A DNA stretch of 64,000 nt from RH-AL1 sp050013235 (GTDB taxonomy: Bacteria; Pseudomonadota; Alphaproteobacteria; Rhizobiales; Beijerinckiaceae), in NCBI GenBank assembly GCA_050013235.1, contig JBEKFQ010000014.1:3576-67575 (forward strand). Reading direction: 5' to 3'. Shown one piece after another: positions 34,754-43,979 of this stretch. How positions within the stretch are numbered: the first letter of the stretch is position 1; each line of letters opens with the position of its first letter. Both the position numbers and the translations under genes were made by a program. Under the pieces are notes generated by a model. It was not told where the DNA came from and searched no databases. It worked only from the letters and a program-made list of their open reading frames with translations.

Positions 34754-36213
34754 CGCGGCTCGCCGCACTTTTACCCGAGGCCTCCTGTCCGGGCGCCTTG
34801 GGAAATATCGACGTGAAAGGCCTGACCGACGATAGCCGCCGGGTCGAGCCGGGCTGGGCCTTTTTCGCGATCCCCGGTGTCAAGGCGGATGGATCGGCCT
34901 TTATCGGCGAGGCTGTCGCCAAGGGCGCCGCCGCCGTCGTCGCCGAGCGCCAGCCGCCCGGACCCAGCGCTTGCACGGCCTTCATTCTCGTCGACGATGT
35001 CCGCCGCGCCTTGGCGCTCGCGGCCGCGGTCTTCTATCCCCTTCAGCCCGCGACCATCGCCGCCGTCACCGGCACCAGCGGCAAGACCTCGGTCGCCTCT
35101 TTTTGCCAGCAGATCTGGACGAAGCTCGGCCATCAGGCGGCTTCGCTGGGCACGCTGGGGATCGTCGCGCCGCAAGGCGCCGTGTACGGCTCCCTGACGA
35201 CGCCGGGTCCGATCGCCTTGCATCGAAGCCTCGATCAACTCGCGCGAGACGGCGTCACCCATCTCGCGATCGAAGCCTCGTCGCATGGGATCGAACAGAG
35301 GCGGCTCGACGGTGTCAGGTTCTCAGCCGGCGCCTTCACCAATCTCTCGCGCGACCACTTGGATTATCACCTCACCTTGGAGGCCTACCTCGAGGCCAAG
35401 CTCCGGCTGTTCGAGACGTTGCTGGCGCCCGGCCAGCCCGCCGTGATCAACGGGGATAGCGACGCGGCACCGGCCGTCATCGCCGCCGCGACCGCGCGAC
35501 GATTACACGTCTTTACGGCCGGCCGCTCGGGCCGCAATCTGCGATTGACCGCCGTCCGGCCCGGAGCCCTCGGGAGCGAGCTGACGGTCGAGGCCGAAGG
35601 ACGGGCGTTCAAGACCCGGCTGCCGCTCGCCGGGGATTTCCAGCTGTCCAACGCCCTCGTCGCCGCCGGTCTCTGCATCGCCACCGGCAGCCCGGCCCCC
35701 GAGGTACTCGCGGCCCTGGAGACGCTGGAAGGCGCGCCGGGCCGCCTGCAACTGGCGGGACGGCGCGGGAACGCCCCTGTTTTCATCGATTATGCCCATA
35801 AGCCCGACGCCCTCGACAAAGTTTTGACCGCGCTGCGGCCGCTCGCCAGCGGCCCCTTGATCGTGGTGTTTGGCTGCGGCGGAGACCGCGACCAGGGCAA
35901 ACGGCCGATCATGGGGGAGATCGCGGCCCGCTTGGCCGACCGGGTCGTCGTCACCGACGACAATCCGCGCTCGGAACAGCCAGACCGGATCCGGGCCGCG
36001 ATCCTCGCCGGCGCCGCCCACGGCAATGCCGAAGTCGTGGAAATCGGGGATCGCGCCAGCGCCATCGAGTCCGCGGTGGCGAGCCTCGGCCCCGGCGGCG
36101 TCCTGGTGATTGCGGGAAAAGGTCACGAAACCGGCCAGATCATCGGCGACAGGGTGCTTCCCTTTTCGGACCTTGACTGCGCCCGCCGCGCTTTGCAGAA
36201 CCACCCGTCATGA
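34750..36213 (+). CDS. murE: UDP-MurNAc-L-Ala-D-Glu:meso-DAP ligase MurE, with apparent CTG start
   Basis: A 487-residue ligase that adds meso-diaminopimelate. Motifs are the ATP loop VTGTSGKTSVASF, FIDYAHKPDALDKVL, FGCGGDRDQGKRPIMG and DNPRSEQP (the D-N-P-R of meso-DAP enzymes). The family N-terminus M-T-R-L begins exactly at CTG 34750, which overlaps the ftsI stop as CTGA and lies 7 bases after GGGAG. The first ordinary start, TTG 34798, has no ribosome site and would remove 16 residues that look native (TRLAALLPEASC). No ATG, GTG or TTG lies in frame nearby upstream. The CTG start is inference. Confidence 0.93.
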   Translation: MTRLAALLPEASCPGALGNIDVKGLTDDSRRVEPGWAFFAIPGVKADGSAFIGEAVAKGAAAVVAERQPPGPSACTAFILVDDVRRALALAAAVFYPLQPATIAAVTGTSGKTSVASFCQQIWTKLGHQAASLGTLGIVAPQGAVYGSLTTPGPIALHRSLDQLARDGVTHLAIEASSHGIEQRRLDGVRFSAGAFTNLSRDHLDYHLTLEAYLEAKLRLFETLLAPGQPAVINGDSDAAPAVIAAATARRLHVFTAGRSGRNLRLTAVRPGALGSELTVEAEGRAFKTRLPLAGDFQLSNALVAAGLCIATGSPAPEVLAALETLEGAPGRLQLAGRRGNAPVFIDYAHKPDALDKVLTALRPLASGPLIVVFGCGGDRDQGKRPIMGEIAARLADRVVVTDDNPRSEQPDRIRAAILAGAAHGNAEVVEIGDRASAIESAVASLGPGGVLVIAGKGHETGQIIGDRVLPFSDLDCARRALQNHPS

Positions 36214-37646
36214 CAAACACCGCACAGCATGATCCGCTCTGGACGGGCCTTGGCCTCGTCGCGCCGCTCGACGCGCGCGTGAGCGGCACCGTGCCGCCGG
36301 AGGTCTCGGGCATTTCAATCGATACGCGAACCCTCCAACCCGGCGATTTCTTTTTTGCCATCACCGGAGACAATTCCGACGGGCACGACTATGTCGCCGC
36401 GGCGTTTCAGGCGGGGGCGGCGGCGGCCGTGATCGACGAGGCTCATGCGGAACAGCTACGCGGGTCTGGCTCGCTTTATGTCGTGCATGACGTCCTGGAA
36501 AGCCTGGTGGCTCTCGGGCGGGCCGCCCGCGCGCGCACCCAGGCCCAAGTGATCGCCGTGACCGGCTCCGTGGGCAAGACCTCGACCAAGGAGGCGCTTC
36601 GACAAGCGCTCGCCCCCAGCGGCGCCGTCCATGCCTCGGTGGCCTCTTACAATAACCATTGGGGCGTGCCGCTGACCCTCGCGCGCATGCCGAAGCCAAC
36701 CCGCTTCGCCGTCGCGGAAATCGGCATGAACCATGCGGGCGAGATCACGCCGCTGAGCGCTCTGGTGCGCCCGCATATCGCCATCGTCACCACGGTCGCC
36801 CCCGTCCATCTCGAATTTTTCGATTCGGTCGAAGCCATTGCCGATGCGAAGGCGGAGATTTTTTCGGGGCTGGAGCCCGGTGGCACCGCCATCATCAACC
36901 GCGACAGTCCCTATTTCGAGCGCCTCGCGGCGGCGGCGCGCCGCTCCCCCGCCGGCCGTGTCTTGAGCTTCGGCGCGCATGAAGATGCCGATGCGCGAAT
37001 CATCGGCTTTTCACCGGTCTCGGGCCATTCGGTCGTGACGGCGACGATAGCGGGAGAAACCCTGACCTTCCGGCTTGGCACGCAAGGCCGGCATCTCGCC
37101 GAAAACGCGCTCGCCGTCCTGCTGGCGGTCCAGAGCGCCGGGGCCGATCTCGACGCCGCCGTGAAAGCCTTGGCCTTTTTCGAGGCGCAGAAAGGCCGGG
37201 GCGAAAAAGTGCTGGTGGCGACCCCGGCGGGCCCGTTCGCGCTGATCGACGAAAGCTACAATGCCAATCCGGCCTCGATGCGGGCCGCCTTCGCCATGGC
37301 CGGAACGCTAAAACCGGGTCCGCGCGGCCGCCGCATCGCCGTCCTCGGCGATATGCTGGAGCTTGGCCACCACGGGCCCTCGCTGCACGAAGGTCTCGCC
37401 GAGGATCTCGTCGCCAATGGCTTCGATCTGGTCTTCGCGGCGGGGCCTCTGATGCGCTCGCTGGTGGCGGCGCTCCCCAATTCAGTCGCGGTCACGTGGC
37501 GCGAGCGCGCCGCCGATCTCGAACCGGCCGTGCTCGAAGCCGTGCAGGCCGGCGATATCGTGATCGTCAAAGGATCGAATGGCAGCCGCATGGCGCCGAT
37601 TGTCGGCGCCCTCAAGGAGCGGCATGCCGCCCCGGCGCCCAACTAG
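36210..37646 (+). CDS. murF: UDP-MurNAc-tripeptide:D-Ala-D-Ala ligase MurF
   Basis: A 478-residue ligase completing the stem pentapeptide in the cytoplasm. Motifs: VSGISIDTRTLQPGDFFFAI, the ATP loop VIAVTGSVGKTSTKEALRQA, YNNHWGVPLTLARMP, EIGMNHAGEI and LIDESYNANPASM. Overlaps murE by ATGA. Confidence 0.96.
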   Translation: MTNTAQHDPLWTGLGLVAPLDARVSGTVPPEVSGISIDTRTLQPGDFFFAITGDNSDGHDYVAAAFQAGAAAAVIDEAHAEQLRGSGSLYVVHDVLESLVALGRAARARTQAQVIAVTGSVGKTSTKEALRQALAPSGAVHASVASYNNHWGVPLTLARMPKPTRFAVAEIGMNHAGEITPLSALVRPHIAIVTTVAPVHLEFFDSVEAIADAKAEIFSGLEPGGTAIINRDSPYFERLAAAARRSPAGRVLSFGAHEDADARIIGFSPVSGHSVVTATIAGETLTFRLGTQGRHLAENALAVLLAVQSAGADLDAAVKALAFFEAQKGRGEKVLVATPAGPFALIDESYNANPASMRAAFAMAGTLKPGPRGRRIAVLGDMLELGHHGPSLHEGLAEDLVANGFDLVFAAGPLMRSLVAALPNSVAVTWRERAADLEPAVLEAVQAGDIVIVKGSNGSRMAPIVGALKERHAAPAPN

Positions 37647-37661
37647 CCGGGGAATCGTTCA

Positions 37662-38744
37662 ATGCTCGCATGGCTCGCGGAACTCTCGCCCCATTTTGGG
37701 CCGCTGAATCTCTTCCGCTACATCACGTTCCGCACCGGCGGGGCCATTTTCACGGCTCTGTTCTTCGTGTTCTTTTTCGGGCCCCGGATCATCGCCGCCC
37801 TCCGCCTGAAACAGGGAAAGGGACAGCCGATCCGTCTCGACGGTCCGCAATCCCATCTGCTCACCAAGAAGGGCACGCCCACCATGGGCGGGTTGATGAT
37901 CCTGTCCGGTCTCATCGTCTCGACCCTGCTCTGGGCCAATCTGAAAAACCATTATGTCTGGATCGTTCTGCTGGTCATGACCGGCTTCGGCCTCATCGGC
38001 TTCTACGACGATTATCTCAAGGTCACGCGGCAGACCCACGCGGGCTTTTCCGGCCGCCTCCGGCTCGCGCTCGAAGCCGGCATTGCCATGGTCGCCTGCT
38101 ATCTCATGATGCATTACGGCACCGTGCATACGACCGCCTTGTCGATCCCGGCCATCAACGGCTATATCGTCGATCTTGGCTTGTTCTTCGTCGTCTTCGG
38201 CGCCTTCGTGATTGTCGCCTCGGGCAATGCCGTCAATCTGACGGATGGGCTCGACGGCCTGGCTATCGTGCCCGTGATGATCGCGGCGGGCACGTTCGGA
38301 ATTATCGCCTATCTCGCCGGAAATGCCATTTTCTCGACCTATCTCGGGATCAATTTCGTGATCGGCGGCGGTGAATTGGCTGTCGTGTGCGGCGCCTTGA
38401 TCGGCGCGGGCCTGGGCTTTCTCTGGTTCAACGCGCCGCCCGCGCAAATCTTCATGGGGGACACGGGATCGCTGGCGCTCGGCGGGCTGCTCGGCACGAT
38501 CGCCGTCGCGGTGAAGCATGAAATCGTCTTGGTGATCGTCGGCGGCCTGTTCGTGCTCGAGGCCGTCTCCGTGATCGTGCAAGTCGCCTCCTTCAAGCTC
38601 ACGGGCAAGCGCGTGTTCAGAATGGCGCCGATCCACCATCATTTCGAACAGCTCGGCTGGTCCGAACCGCAAGTCGTGGTGCGCTTTTGGATCATCGCCT
38701 TCGTCTTGGCCCTGATCGGGCTTTCGACGCTCAAACTCCGGTAG
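37662..38744 (+). CDS. mraY: Phospho-MurNAc-pentapeptide translocase MraY
   Basis: A 360-residue, ten-segment membrane enzyme that moves phospho-MurNAc-pentapeptide to undecaprenyl phosphate, giving lipid I. Motifs: KKGTPTMGGLMIL, GFYDDYLKV, SGNAVNLTDGLDGLAIVP, GDTGSLALGG and MAPIHHHFEQLG. It starts 15 bases after murF. Confidence 0.97.
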   Translation: MLAWLAELSPHFGPLNLFRYITFRTGGAIFTALFFVFFFGPRIIAALRLKQGKGQPIRLDGPQSHLLTKKGTPTMGGLMILSGLIVSTLLWANLKNHYVWIVLLVMTGFGLIGFYDDYLKVTRQTHAGFSGRLRLALEAGIAMVACYLMMHYGTVHTTALSIPAINGYIVDLGLFFVVFGAFVIVASGNAVNLTDGLDGLAIVPVMIAAGTFGIIAYLAGNAIFSTYLGINFVIGGGELAVVCGALIGAGLGFLWFNAPPAQIFMGDTGSLALGGLLGTIAVAVKHEIVLVIVGGLFVLEAVSVIVQVASFKLTGKRVFRMAPIHHHFEQLGWSEPQVVVRFWIIAFVLALIGLSTLKLR

Positions 38745-38755
38745 CATGTGATCCG

Positions 38756-40141
38756 ATGATTCCGCTGACATCCTTTTCCGGCCAGAAACTCGCACTGTTC
38801 GGCCTCGGCGCGTCGGGCGTGACGGCTGCCCAAGCGTTGATGTCGGGCGGCGCCGAAGTGTCCGCCTGGGACGACAACGAGACCTCGCGCGCCAAGGCCG
38901 CGTCCGTTGGCGTCACGCTCGCCGATCTGCAAACCGCCGATTGGTCGCAATTCGACGCCTTCGTCCTCGCGCCCGGCGTTCCGCTCACCCATCCCGCGCC
39001 GCATTGGAGCGTGATCAAGGCGCAAGCGGCCGGCGTTCCCATTATCGGCGACATCGAGCTGTTCTGCCGCGAACGGGCTGCCCGCGCGCCGCAGTCCCGG
39101 CTCATCGCGATTACCGGCACCAATGGCAAATCGACGACGACGGCGCTCGCCGCGCATCTCTTCAGAAGCTTCGGCTACGAAACGGGAATGGGCGGCAATA
39201 TCGGCACGCCGGTGCTGGAGTTGGAACCGCCCACCCCGTCCCGCGTCTATGTCGTGGAATGCTCGTCGTTCCAGATCGATCTCGCGCCCGGCTTGAACGC
39301 CACCGCCGGCATTCTGCTCAATCTGACCCCCGATCACCTCGACCGGCACGGCAGCATGGCCCATTACGCGGCGGTCAAGGAGCGGCTGGTGGCGGGCGCG
39401 GACACCGCCATTGTCTCCATCGACGACGCCGATTGCGCCGCCATTGCCGCGCGCTTGAGCGCCCACGGCAAGAATGTCGAGCGCATTTCGGTCGCGGGGA
39501 ACAAGGTCGAGCGGGGAATCACGCTCAAAGGCACGAAGCTGTTTCGTCATCGCGGCGGCACGTCTGTCGAAATCGCCGATCTCGCCGGGATCCCTTCGCT
39601 GCGCGGCGCGCATAATGCCCAAAACGCCGCCGCCGCCATTGCGGCTTTGGGCGCCGATGCGGACGACCTCGTCCGCCTGCAGGCGGCGCTGCGGAGTTTT
39701 CCCGGCCTCGCCCATCGCATGGAACAGATCGGCCGGCTCGGCCGCGTGCTCTTCATCAATGATTCGAAAGCCACCAATGCCGATGCGGCGGAAAAGGCTC
39801 TGCTCTCCTTCCCGCGCCTGCATTGGATCATCGGAGGCAAGGCCAAGGAGGGCGGGATCGAGCCGCTGCGTCCGCTGTTTCCCCGTGTCGTCAAAGCCTA
39901 TCTCGTCGGCGAGGCCAGCGAGGCCTTCGCCGCCACGCTTGGCCACGACGTGCTCTACGAGCGCTGCGGCACGCTCGACGTCGCGGTGGAACGCGCGGCC
40001 CATGATGCCGCCGGCACCGGCCAAGACGAAGCTGTGGTGCTGTCGCCAGCCTGCGCCTCGTTCGATCAGTTCAGCGATTTCGAAAAGCGCGGCAACTATT
40101 TTCGCGCGCTCGTCCAAGACCTGCTGGCCACCGCGCGGTGA
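38756..40141 (+). CDS. murD: UDP-MurNAc-L-Ala:D-Glu ligase MurD
   Basis: A 461-residue ligase adding D-glutamate to UDP-MurNAc-L-Ala. Motifs: LALFGLGASGVTAAQAL, ATP loop ITGTNGKSTTTAL, GGNIGTPVLE, VECSSFQIDLA, LTPDHLDRHG, NDSKATNADAAEKAL. The ATG at 38756 starts 11 bases after mraY. A longer open frame upstream lies inside mraY. Confidence 0.96.
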   Translation: MIPLTSFSGQKLALFGLGASGVTAAQALMSGGAEVSAWDDNETSRAKAASVGVTLADLQTADWSQFDAFVLAPGVPLTHPAPHWSVIKAQAAGVPIIGDIELFCRERAARAPQSRLIAITGTNGKSTTTALAAHLFRSFGYETGMGGNIGTPVLELEPPTPSRVYVVECSSFQIDLAPGLNATAGILLNLTPDHLDRHGSMAHYAAVKERLVAGADTAIVSIDDADCAAIAARLSAHGKNVERISVAGNKVERGITLKGTKLFRHRGGTSVEIADLAGIPSLRGAHNAQNAAAAIAALGADADDLVRLQAALRSFPGLAHRMEQIGRLGRVLFINDSKATNADAAEKALLSFPRLHWIIGGKAKEGGIEPLRPLFPRVVKAYLVGEASEAFAATLGHDVLYERCGTLDVAVERAAHDAAGTGQDEAVVLSPACASFDQFSDFEKRGNYFRALVQDLLATAR

Positions 40142-40267
40142 AAGGCAAGGTTAACAATTTCCTTCCATAATGACGGATGGATCCGCCCGCCGGGGCGGTT
40201 TGGCACATGATCGCCGTTTGTCCCGCGGGTGCGGGAGGCAAGGTGCCAACGGGTCTGGGGAGACGAC

Positions 40268-41470
40268 ATGGTATCTCGCGCGCAACGGACCGCCCTCGCG
40301 GACTGGTGGTGGACGATCGATCGCTGGCTTCTGGCCTCGCTGGCCACGCTCATCGTCGCGGGCCTGGTTCTGACCATGGCGGCGAGTCCACCGGTTGCCG
40401 AGCGAATCGGCCTGCCCACCTTCCATTTCGTGAACCGCCAAGCTTTGGCGCTGCTGCCCGCCATCGCAATTTTGATCGGCACGTCCTTTTTCAGCCCCCG
40501 GCAAGTCCGCCGGGCGGCAATGATCCTGTTCGTCGTATCGATGGGTCTGATTATTTTCGCGCTTCTGTTCGGTCACGAGGTCAAGGGCGCGAAACGCTGG
40601 ATTCTCGGCATCCAACCCTCCGAATTTCTCAAGCCGGCCTTCGTGATCCTCGCGGCATGGGCCTTTTCGGAAGGCGGAAAACGCCGCGACGTTCCCGGGA
40701 CGACGATCGCGCTCCTGTTGTTTCCCCTGACCGTCGTCCCCTTGATGCTGCAGCCCGATTTCGGCCAGACCATGTTGGTCTCGTTGGTTTGGGCGGCCTT
40801 GTTCTTCATGGCCGGCCTGCACTGGTTCTGGGTTTTTGGAATCGGCGGCTTCGGCCTGAGCGGCGTGCTGCTAGCCTATAAATTGGTACCGCATGTCCGT
40901 GCCCGCATTCTCAAATTCCTCGATCCCAGCAGCGGGAACGGGGTGACCGATACGTTTCAGGTCGACACGGCGCTCGAAAGCATCATAAGCGGACGTTGGT
41001 TCGGCAAGGGTCCGGGGGAAGGCACGATCAAGCGCATTCTGCCCGACGCCCATACCGACTTTATTTTCGCTGTCGCCGGGGAGGAATTCGGCATCGTCAC
41101 CTGTATCGCCCTCTGCGCCCTCTTCGGTTTCATCGTCGTGCGCGGCCTCTTGAGATCCGCCCGCAACGAAGATCCCTTCTGCTGTTTCGCGGGCGCCGGG
41201 CTCGTCATGCTGTTCGGCATCCAGGCCGCGATCAATATGGCGGTGAACCTGCACCTGATGCCGGCCAAGGGCATGACCTTGCCCTTCATCTCCTATGGCG
41301 GCTCGTCGCTCATCTCGCTCTCGATCGGCATGGGATTCCTGCTGGCCGTGACCCGCAAACGGCCGCGCTCGGAGGTGCTTTACGAAAGCGAGCGGCAAAC
41401 ATTCGAGCAAGCGCCCCCGGACCGGCAGGCCCATCAGCACGAAGCCGGGCGGCTGGAACAGGTCGCATGA
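40268..41470 (+). CDS. ftsW: Septal peptidoglycan glycosyltransferase FtsW
   Basis: A 400-residue SEDS-family membrane protein with about ten segments that polymerises lipid II at the septum with FtsI. Motifs: GAKRWILGIQPSEFLKPAF, LQPDFGQTMLV, WFGKGPGEGTIK, DAHTDFIFAVAGEEFG, and INMAVNLHLMPAKGMTLPFI followed by SYGGSS. ATG at 40268 after GGGGAGACGAC. The 126-base gap after murD is the largest in the first half of the cluster and may hold an internal promoter. A frame open to 40229 has no better start. Confidence 0.95.
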   Translation: MVSRAQRTALADWWWTIDRWLLASLATLIVAGLVLTMAASPPVAERIGLPTFHFVNRQALALLPAIAILIGTSFFSPRQVRRAAMILFVVSMGLIIFALLFGHEVKGAKRWILGIQPSEFLKPAFVILAAWAFSEGGKRRDVPGTTIALLLFPLTVVPLMLQPDFGQTMLVSLVWAALFFMAGLHWFWVFGIGGFGLSGVLLAYKLVPHVRARILKFLDPSSGNGVTDTFQVDTALESIISGRWFGKGPGEGTIKRILPDAHTDFIFAVAGEEFGIVTCIALCALFGFIVVRGLLRSARNEDPFCCFAGAGLVMLFGIQAAINMAVNLHLMPAKGMTLPFISYGGSSLISLSIGMGFLLAVTRKRPRSEVLYESERQTFEQAPPDRQAHQHEAGRLEQVA

Positions 41471-42573
41471 GCCAACGTCCCATCATGATTGCCGCTGGGG
41501 GAACCGGGGGGCATCTGTTTCCGGCCCAAGCGCTGAGCGAAGCCTTGATCGCGCGAGGCTACGCCGTGGAATTGATCACGGATGACCGCGTGGCCGGTTA
41601 TGGCGCGTCCTTTCCGGCGCGGAGGGTCCATCGCGTGCCGGCGGCGACGCCCAGCGGCGGCTCGATCCTCGCGCGTGCGCGCGCGATCGTCACCTTGATC
41701 CGGGGCACGCAAGCCGCGCGAAAAATCATCCGTGCCGTCAAACCCCGCGCGCTGGTTGGATTTGGCGGCTATCCCACCGTGCCGCCCGTGCTTGCCGCCG
41801 CGCAACTCAAAGTGCCCACGATCCTGCACGAGCAAAATGCCGTCATGGGACGCGCCAACAAATTTCTCGCCGGCCGGGTCAAAGCGGTGGCGAAAGGATT
41901 CGATCATCTCGCCTGCGGCAATGCGCGCATCGAGGCCAAGACCTATCTCACGGGAAATCCGGTGCGGCCGAGCGTCATCCAGGCCGCGCGCCGCCCCTAT
42001 CCCGGCTTTCAGGGCGGCGTTTTACGCCTGCTCGTCACCGGCGGGTCGCAGGGCGCGCGGGTGATGTCGGATATCGTCCCGGCGGCCATCGCGCTGATGA
42101 CGCCAGAGGAACGCGCGAGACTCCGCATCGTCCAACAAGCACGCGGCGAGGATGAAGCGCGGGTGCGCCGGGCCTATGCGGCCCTCGGCGTCGAAGCGGA
42201 GGTCGAGAGCTTTTTCACGGATCTGCCGGACCGTATCTCGGAAGCCCATCTTGTGATCGGCCGCGCCGGCGCCTCGACCGTTTCGGAACTCGCCGTCATC
42301 GGCCGGCCGTCGATCCTGGTGCCTCTGCCCCATGCCTTGGACCAGGATCAAGCCGCCAATGCCGCCGTCCTGGAAAAGGCCGGAGCGGCCCTTGTCATCA
42401 AACAGGCGCTTTTTACACCGGAATGGTTGGCGGATACGATCCGGCAAGCGATGCTCGATCGCGAGGGCCTCGCGGCCCAGGCTTTCGCGGCACGGCGGAC
42501 GGGTATCGCCGACGCCGCCGAACGGCTTGCCGATCTCGTGGAACGTCTGATGTCGCCAGAGGAGCCAGAATGA
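41467..42573 (+). CDS. murG: Lipid II synthase MurG (GlcNAc transferase)
   Basis: A 368-residue GT28 glycosyltransferase adding GlcNAc to lipid I on the inner face of the membrane. Motifs: IMIAAGGTGGHLFPAQALSE, VGFGGYPTVPPVLAA, HEQNAVMGRANKFLA, VTGGSQGARVMSD, VIGRAGASTVSELAVIGRPS and PLPHALDQDQAANA. Starts by ATGA overlap with ftsW and ends by ATGA overlap with murC. Confidence 0.97.
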   Translation: MSQRPIMIAAGGTGGHLFPAQALSEALIARGYAVELITDDRVAGYGASFPARRVHRVPAATPSGGSILARARAIVTLIRGTQAARKIIRAVKPRALVGFGGYPTVPPVLAAAQLKVPTILHEQNAVMGRANKFLAGRVKAVAKGFDHLACGNARIEAKTYLTGNPVRPSVIQAARRPYPGFQGGVLRLLVTGGSQGARVMSDIVPAAIALMTPEERARLRIVQQARGEDEARVRRAYAALGVEAEVESFFTDLPDRISEAHLVIGRAGASTVSELAVIGRPSILVPLPHALDQDQAANAAVLEKAGAALVIKQALFTPEWLADTIRQAMLDREGLAAQAFAARRTGIADAAERLADLVERLMSPEEPE

Positions 42574-43979
42574 AACTACCGGCCGAACTCGGACCCATCC
42601 ATTTCGTCGGAATCGGCGGGATCGGCATGTCGGGAATCGCCGAAGTCCTGTTGAACCTCGGCTATACCGTCCAAGGCTCGGATGCCTCGGAAAACGCCAA
42701 TGTGGTGCGCCTGCGCGAAAAGGGCGCGACGATCTTCGTCGGCCATGACGCGGCCCATCTCGGCCAGGCCGAAGTCGTCGTGGTCTCGACGGCGATCCAG
42801 CGCGACAATCCCGAACTTTCGGCCGCCCGCGAACGCCGCCTGCCGGTGGTGCGGCGCGCCGAAATGCTGGCCGAATTGATGCGGCTGAAACATTGCGTGG
42901 CCATTGCCGGAACCCACGGCAAGACGACCACGACATCGCTCGTCGCCACGTTGCTCGATGCGGGGAAATTCGATCCGACCGTCATCAACGGCGGCATCAT
43001 CAATGCCTATGGCACCAATGCGCGGCTCGGCGGCGGCGATTGGATGGTGGTCGAGGCCGACGAGAGCGACGGCACGTTCCTGAAACTGCCGGCCGATGTC
43101 GCCGTGGTCACCAATATCGATCCCGAACATCTCGATCATTTCGGGACGTTCGAGGCGATCAAGAACGCATTCCGCGCCTTTGTCGAGAACATCCCCTTCT
43201 ACGGTTTCGCGGTCATGTGCCTCGATCATCCCACCGTGCAGGAACTCGTCGGCCGGATCGAGGATCGCCGGGTGATCACCTATGGCAAAACCCCGCAAGC
43301 CGACGTGCGCTTGGTGGATGTCGATCTCAGCGGCGGCGTTTCTCGCTTTTCGGTGATCATCCGGGACCGCAAGACCAATACGCAAACACGGCTCGACGAT
43401 CTCGTCATGCCGATGCCGGGACTGCATAATGCGCTGAACGCGACAGCAGCGCTGGCCGTGGCCCATCAGCTCGGCATGAGCGCGGAGGAAATCCGGACGG
43501 GCTTGGGGAATTTCGGCGGGGTGAAGCGGCGCTTCACCAAGACGGGCGAGTGGAACGGCGTCGCCATTTTCGACGATTACGGCCATCATCCCGTCGAAAT
43601 CGCGGCGGTCTTGCGGGCGGCCCGCGCGTCGACCAAGGCGCAGGTCATCGCCGTCGTGCAGCCGCACCGCTATACCAGGCTGCAATCGCTGTTCAACGAA
43701 TTCGCGACCTGCCTGAACGATGCCGACAGCGTCATCATCGCAGATGTCTATCCGGCCGGCGAAAAGCCGATCGACGGCGTCAACCGCGATACGCTGGTGC
43801 AGGCGATCAAGGCGCATGGGCATCGCCAGGTGCTGGCGCTGCAAAGCGCGGCGGAACTGCCGCATCTCATTCGCACCCTCGCTCATCCCGGCGATTACGT
43901 CGTGCTGCTCGGCGCCGGAAATATCACGCAATGGGCCTATGCTCTGCCGGGTCAGCTCGCGGCAGGTGACAAAAGCTGA
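42570..43979 (+). CDS. murC: UDP-MurNAc:L-alanine ligase MurC
   Basis: A 469-residue ligase attaching the first amino acid to UDP-MurNAc. Motifs: IHFVGIGGIGMSGIAEVL, ATP loop AIAGTHGKTTTTSLVATL, VVEADESDGTFLKLP, NIDPEHLDHFG, IFDDYGHHPVEIAAVL and VQPHRYTRLQSL. Overlaps murG by ATGA and shares one base with the murB start (TGATG). Confidence 0.97.
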   Translation: MKLPAELGPIHFVGIGGIGMSGIAEVLLNLGYTVQGSDASENANVVRLREKGATIFVGHDAAHLGQAEVVVVSTAIQRDNPELSAARERRLPVVRRAEMLAELMRLKHCVAIAGTHGKTTTTSLVATLLDAGKFDPTVINGGIINAYGTNARLGGGDWMVVEADESDGTFLKLPADVAVVTNIDPEHLDHFGTFEAIKNAFRAFVENIPFYGFAVMCLDHPTVQELVGRIEDRRVITYGKTPQADVRLVDVDLSGGVSRFSVIIRDRKTNTQTRLDDLVMPMPGLHNALNATAALAVAHQLGMSAEEIRTGLGNFGGVKRRFTKTGEWNGVAIFDDYGHHPVEIAAVLRAARASTKAQVIAVVQPHRYTRLQSLFNEFATCLNDADSVIIADVYPAGEKPIDGVNRDTLVQAIKAHGHRQVLALQSAAELPHLIRTLAHPGDYVVLLGAGNITQWAYALPGQLAAGDKS

